From contig CBDCAC010000002.1 of assembly GCA_965213775.1 (NCBI GenBank), forward strand, positions 62,001-126,000: 64,000 nucleotides of DNA, read 5' to 3'. Below, piece after piece: positions 60,905 through 64,000 of this stretch. This DNA comes from Lichenicoccus sp965213775 (GTDB lineage: Bacteria > Pseudomonadota > Alphaproteobacteria > Acetobacterales > Acetobacteraceae). The position numbers and the translations under genes were made by a program. Within the stretch, counting starts at the first letter, position 1; each line of letters begins with the position of its first letter. Below the pieces are notes generated by a model. That model ran no database searches. It was not told the origin of the DNA and saw nothing but the letters and a program-made list of their open reading frames with translations.

Positions 60905-61551
60905 AGCACGCCCTTGGTGGAGGGGATCGCGCCTGCCGCGCGCGGATCGAGCTCGCAGGCCTCGCGCAGCGCCCGCGCCACCGCCTTGAAGCAGGCCTCG
61001 GCGATGTGGTGGTCGTTGTGCCCGCTCCTGCGCGTGACGTGCAGCGCCAGGCCTGCGTTGGACGCGAAGCCGCGGAAGAACTCCTCGAACAGCTCGGTAT
61101 CCATCTCGCCGACCTTGTCGCGGGTGAAGCCGACCTGCCAGACCAGGAAGGCGCGGCCGGAGATGTCGATCGCCGCCTCGACCAGCGCCTCGTCCATCGG
61201 CAGCAGTGCCTGGCCGTAGCGGCGGATGCCGCGCTTGTCGCCGATCGCGCGCGAGAAGGCCTGGCCGAGGCTGATCCCGACATCCTCGGTGAGATGGTGG
61301 AAATCGACCTGCAGGTCGCCGGTCGCGTCGACCTCGAGGTCGAACAGCGCGTGCCGCCCCAGCGCCGTCAACATATGGTCGAGGAAGCCGACGCCGGTCG
61401 CGATCCGGGTCCGGCCGCTGCCGTCGAGCGACAGCGAGAGCGCGATCTCGGTCTCGCCGGTGACGCGACGGATGCGCGCAGTGCGGGCGGGCGCATCGGC
61501 GGTGACGAGCGCGCTTGCGGCCGGATCGTCGGTGCTGCGGGTAGTGTCCAT
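60901..61551 (-). CDS. hisB: Imidazoleglycerol-phosphate dehydratase
   Basis: 216 residues. Metal and active-site motifs: GVGFLDHMLTALGRHALFDLEV, DFHHLTEDVGISLG, RYGQALLPMDEAL, and GHNDHHIAEACFKAVARAL with HDHHxxE. The N-terminal 25 residues before ARTARIRRVTGETEI are variable. Chosen ATG at 61551; a TTG three codons upstream is possible. First gene of the his operon. Confidence 0.95.
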   Translation of the reverse strand: MDTTRSTDDPAASALVTADAPARTARIRRVTGETEIALSLSLDGSGRTRIATGVGFLDHMLTALGRHALFDLEVDATGDLQVDFHHLTEDVGISLGQAFSRAIGDKRGIRRYGQALLPMDEALVEAAIDISGRAFLVWQVGFTRDKVGEMDTELFEEFFRGFASNAGLALHVTRRSGHNDHHIAEACFKAVARALREACELDPRAAGAIPSTKGVL

Positions 61552-61718
61552 GGGGCGCAATTTCTACAGGAAGCGGGCGCGCGACGCCAAGGGTGCGCGC
61601 GCAGCGGCCAGCGCCTGTCGCCGGCGGCTCGGCCGTCGCGGCCTTGCCGTGCCTGGGAGATCGAGCCAGATCAAGCGACGGTGCGGGATCGTCCGCGGCC
61701 GGCAAAGAGTTGAGCGAG

Positions 61719-62264
61719 ATGACGCAACTTCAGGAAATCGCCGTGACACGTATCGACGGCAGCGACACGACCCTGGCCGCCTATGCCGGCCAGGTGCTGC
61801 TGTTGGTCAACGTCGCCTCCAAATGCGGGCTGACGCCGCAGTACGAATTGTTGCAGACGCTGTATCACGGCTATCGCGATCAGGGTTTCCAGGTATTGGG
61901 GTTTCCGTGCAATCAGTTCCTCGGTCAGGAGCCGGGCGACGAGGCCGAGATCGCGTCGTTCTGCGAGAGCCGCTACGGCGTCGACTTCCCGCTGTTCGGC
62001 AAGATCGAGGTGAACGGTCCGGGCCGGCATCCGCTGTATGCGGCCCTGACCGAAGCGCTGCCTGAGGCGCGCGCCAGGCCCGACAGCACGATGCGCGCGA
62101 GACTCGCCTCGCACGGGGTGGTGCCGGCATCGGGTGACGTGCTGTGGAATTTCGAGAAGTTCCTGATCTCGCGCGACGGTGTCGCAGTGGAACGTTTCGC
62201 GCCGGACCTGCCGCCCGACGACGCAATCGTTCTAGACGCGTTAAAAATGCAGTTGGGGGGCTGA
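61719..62264 (+). CDS. Glutathione peroxidase family protein
   Basis: 181 residues; thiol peroxidase reducing hydroperoxides. Peroxidatic Cys in VNVASKCGLTPQYELL, Gln in GFPCNQFLGQEPG, Trp-Asn in LWNFEKFLISRDG. The resolving Cys position lies in CESRYGVDFPLF region (ASFCESRYG). Start at 61719, preceded by AGTTGAGCGAG. It is divergent from hisB with 167 bp between, which should contain both promoters. Confidence 0.93.
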   Translation: MTQLQEIAVTRIDGSDTTLAAYAGQVLLLVNVASKCGLTPQYELLQTLYHGYRDQGFQVLGFPCNQFLGQEPGDEAEIASFCESRYGVDFPLFGKIEVNGPGRHPLYAALTEALPEARARPDSTMRARLASHGVVPASGDVLWNFEKFLISRDGVAVERFAPDLPPDDAIVLDALKMQLGG

Positions 62265-62322
62265 AACTTCACAATAACTATAGCAGCGGGCGAAAAAAAC
62301 GGCTATCACGGCCATATCGTGC

Positions 62323-62340
62323 CAGTAACGATGGTTACTG
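62323..62340. promoter_or_regulatory. 18 bp palindrome upstream of the QPQPP-repeat gene
   Basis: CAGTAAC-GATG-GTTACTG is a perfect 7+7 inverted repeat in an AT-richer 117 bp gap (62265-62381). No T-run follows, so an operator is likelier than a terminator. It starts 59 bp after the glutathione peroxidase stop and ends 42 bp before the next start. Confidence 0.45.
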
Positions 62341-62381
62341 CGTCGCTGGTGTTCTGTGTGTTTATATCAAGGAAAGATAAG

Positions 62382-62627
62382 ATGCGCTCATTTCTCGCTG
62401 CTGGACTGGTGCTCTCCTTCTGCTACGGCCAGGGATCGCTGCCTGCGGCTCGTATCGCGTCGGCCCAGCCGCAGCCGCCGGTCGCGGCGCTGCAGCCGCA
62501 GCCGCCGCTGGCGATGATGCAGCCGCAGCCGCCGCTGGCGATGATGCAGCCGCAGCCGCCGCTGGCGATGATGCAGCCCCAGCCGCCGGTCGCGGCCATG
62601 CAGCCCCAGCCGCCGCTGGCTGCCTGA
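62382..62627 (+). CDS. Secreted QPQPP nonapeptide-repeat protein
   Basis: 81 residues. Signal peptide MRSFLAAGLVLSFCYG to about residue 28 (IASA). The whole mature part is six near-identical nonapeptides QPQPPxAxx (QPQPPVAAL, three QPQPPLAMM, QPQPPVAAM, QPQPPLAA). ATG at 62382 is chosen because AGGAAAG precedes it and the signal peptide begins there. Polyproline-rich, likely extended; perhaps a wall- or envelope-associated linker. No family known to me. Confidence 0.65.
   Translation: MRSFLAAGLVLSFCYGQGSLPAARIASAQPQPPVAALQPQPPLAMMQPQPPLAMMQPQPPLAMMQPQPPVAAMQPQPPLAA
62466..62624 (+). repeat. 27 bp minisatellite coding QPQPP nonapeptides
   Basis: Six units starting 62466, 62493, 62520, 62547, 62574, 62601 (last 24 bp). 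Units 2-4 are identical CAGCCGCAGCCGCCGCTGGC-type sequence; the others differ by a few bases. Copy number is likely to vary. Confidence 0.9.
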
Positions 62628-62693
62628 GTCTCCTTCCCGACCCGCGGGCCGGGGTACGTTGTCAGCCTCCGTCGGCGGCGCTATCAGCGGCCG

Positions 62694-63272
62694 ATGGACA
62701 TCTCGACCAACGATCTTGAGATGCTGCTATCGCGCCGCTCGGTCTCGGCACTGGTCGATCCGGCGCCTGCCGGCGAGGCGCTGGAGCTGATCCTGCGCGC
62801 CGGCCTGTGCGCGCCAGACCACGGCCGGCTGGCACCCTGGCGCTACGTGCTGGTCCGGGGTGGCGCGCGCGCCCGCCTCGCCGACATCGTCGCGGCCGCA
62901 CTCGGCCGCCGCGATCCGGACGCGACCGTGGCGATGATCGACAAGCAGCGCGGCAAGTTCCTGCGCGCGCCGCTGATCGTCGCGCTCGGCGCGCGGATCC
63001 GCACCGACCACAAGGTGCCGCCGTCGGAGCAGATGTTGGCGGTGGCGGCGGGGGCGATGAACCTGCTCAACGCGATCCACGCGACGGGCTTCGGCGCGAT
63101 CTGGGTGACCGGCGCCAACGCCTACGATCCCGCGGTGGCCTCGGCACTCGGGCTGCACGCGCCGGACTGCCTGGCCGGCTTCCTGTTCGTCGGCACCCCG
63201 GCCGGGCCGCCGGGCCCGACGCCGCGACCGGACCTGGCCGATCACGTGCTGGACTGGTCCGGCGACGCCTGA
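62694..63272 (+). CDS. Nitroreductase-family flavoprotein (YdjA-like)
   Basis: 192 residues; FMN-dependent NAD(P)H oxidoreductase. LLSRRSVSALVDPAP for FMN phosphate binding, LCAPDHGRLAPWRYVLVRG with the DHGR..PWR pattern typical of YdjA/RutE-like enzymes, QMLAVAAGAMNLLNAIHATGFGAIWVTG in the dimer interface. Substrate unknown. It lies between the QPQPP gene and a convergent RbsD-like gene. Confidence 0.87.
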   Translation: MDISTNDLEMLLSRRSVSALVDPAPAGEALELILRAGLCAPDHGRLAPWRYVLVRGGARARLADIVAAALGRRDPDATVAMIDKQRGKFLRAPLIVALGARIRTDHKVPPSEQMLAVAAGAMNLLNAIHATGFGAIWVTGANAYDPAVASALGLHAPDCLAGFLFVGTPAGPPGPTPRPDLADHVLDWSGDA

Positions 63273-63290
63273 GCGGCGGCCGCCGCAGGG

Positions 63291-63713
63291 TCAGCGCATC
63301 ACGCCCTTGGTCAGGATCACGTTGCCGTAGAGGCGCGCCTCGCCGGTCTGCACCACGGCGTAGGCGGCGCGCGCCGTCTCGTAGAAGGCGTAGCGCTCGA
63401 TCGCCACCGGCGCCGGACCGTCATGGGCGTGAAGAATACGGGTGAAGTCGGCCACCGCCTCTGGCACCGCGGCGGCGTCGCCGACCACCTGCATGGTCAC
63501 CGCCGCGTCGTCGACGAAGTCGTCGAGCGGCAGCAGCGACAGCACCGCCCGCAGCACCGCCGCCGCGTCGAGGCCGGGCAGCCAGTGCACCCGCCTGCCG
63601 CAGCTCGCGGCGGGGAAGTTGGCGTCCACGATCGCGATCCGGTCGCCATGGCCCATCGAGGCCAGGCTGTGCAGCAGGTCCGGGCTCAGCAGCGGGTCGA
63701 TTCCGCGCAGCAT
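63291..63713 (-). CDS. RbsD/FucU-family sugar mutarotase
   Basis: 140 residues from the ATG at 63713. MLRGIDPLLSPDLLHSLASMGHGDRIAIVDANFPA carries the family's catalytic GHGD...DANFP motif; AVVQTGEARLYGNVILTKGV is the usual C-terminal strand. Interconverts ribose pyran-furan or fucose anomers; which sugar is unclear, but the length and VQTGEARLYGNVILTKG are closer to FucU. No transporter gene is in view. Confidence 0.88.
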   Translation of the reverse strand: MLRGIDPLLSPDLLHSLASMGHGDRIAIVDANFPAASCGRRVHWLPGLDAAAVLRAVLSLLPLDDFVDDAAVTMQVVGDAAAVPEAVADFTRILHAHDGPAPVAIERYAFYETARAAYAVVQTGEARLYGNVILTKGVMR

Positions 63714-63930
63714 CGTCGTCGTCTCCCGGGTCCGCGCAACGCTGCCCGCAACTGGACAGTATCCCGCGCCCGCGACGCCTGTCGATCCGCCGACAGCGAT
63801 CGGCCGCCGGCGCGGATTGCACGTTGACAGCGGCGTCGCTCCTCCATCCAATGAAGCCAAGCGGAGCAAGTCCGCACGGTCCGGTGCCGCAGAAGGCGGC
63901 GTGAATACCGGCGCGGGGAGAGCAGGTCAC

Positions 63931-64000
63931 GTGAGAATATATCCGCAGGATCGCACGGCCGCGGGGCGTCGCGCCGCACTTGTCATGCTTGTCGCGGTCG
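63931..64000 (+). CDS. Start of an unidentified gene cut by the window edge
   Basis: GTG at 63931 opens a frame to the window end (23 complete codons) with GGGGAGAGCAGG just upstream. The N-terminus RIYPQDRTAAGRR is followed by AALVMLVAV, which looks like the beginning of a signal peptide or membrane helix. Too short to identify. The 217 bp between this and the RbsD-like gene holds no recognisable gene. Confidence 0.4.
   Translation, partial: MRIYPQDRTAAGRRAALVMLVAV

Noticed and set aside
62466..62624. CRISPR-like regular repeats
   Set aside because: Units are contiguous without spacers, in frame and coding; it is a minisatellite.

Overview
The window is very GC-rich (roughly 70%), densely coded DNA with many 1-8 bp gene overlaps (ATGA and GTGA junctions) and frequent GTG starts. 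Gene content points to an alphaproteobacterium, most likely of the Acetobacteraceae or a close Rhodospirillales relative. The pointers are Coq7, a red-type RuBisCO operon with CbbX, an mdh-sucA-sucB-lpd cluster without sucCD, a lipoyl-E3 fusion, a hisB-hisH-hisA-hisF-hisE order and a C30-carotenoid-like operon. This assignment is inferred from gene content, not from a search. I see no phage, plasmid, CRISPR, rRNA or tRNA gene.

Layout: 0-2.4 kb, 3' part of otsA, then dsbB, coq7 and a DUF1328 gene. 2.4-8.2 kb, a minus-strand operon of two CrtI/CrtN-type desaturases, an acyltransferase, a glycosyltransferase and a DUF2141 protein. 8.4-12.8 kb, nadE, a 2OG-Fe(II) oxygenase, a small secreted protein and zapE. 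13-20.4 kb, TCA-cycle block mdh, sucA, sucB, lpd. 20.4-26 kb, a YdbC/PdxI-like aldo-keto reductase with divergent LysR, a TetR gene with a double operator facing a small membrane-protein gene, then pdxA, pdxJ and a second aldo-keto reductase. 25.9-28.6 kb, an 899-residue protein with two different hydrolase domains. 28.7-34.5 kb, cbbR divergent from fbp-prk-cbbL-cbbS-cbbX.

34.7-44.5 kb, an SDR gene, a minus-strand operon moxR-DUF58-DUF4159-vWA/GATase (the last gene has three +1 frameshifts), then a DUF1285 gene and a CCA-adding enzyme gene. 44.5-49.6 kb, an ABC exporter, a PAS-PAS-GGDEF-EAL protein and an SDR. 49.7-56.5 kb, a pentulose kinase, a Spy-like periplasmic protein, an orphan repeat protein, an EmrAB-type efflux pair with an upstream operator, and another MFS exporter. 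56.6-61.6 kb, a HIT protein and the his operon. 61.7-64 kb, glutathione peroxidase, a QPQPP-repeat secreted protein, a nitroreductase, an RbsD/FucU protein and the start of a further gene.

The Calvin-cycle genes, a putative ribitol/ribulose pair (SDR plus FGGY kinase) and an RbsD-type mutarotase share pentose phosphates. The B6 genes pdxA and pdxJ sit with two aldo-keto reductases that could plausibly serve the same pathway.

The most unusual structure is a family of 70-190 bp palindromic intergenic elements, six copies between 34.5 and 57.2 kb. Each has several perfect hairpins; the best copies end in inverted CTAGCAGG termini whose TAG is the stop codon of the neighbouring gene.
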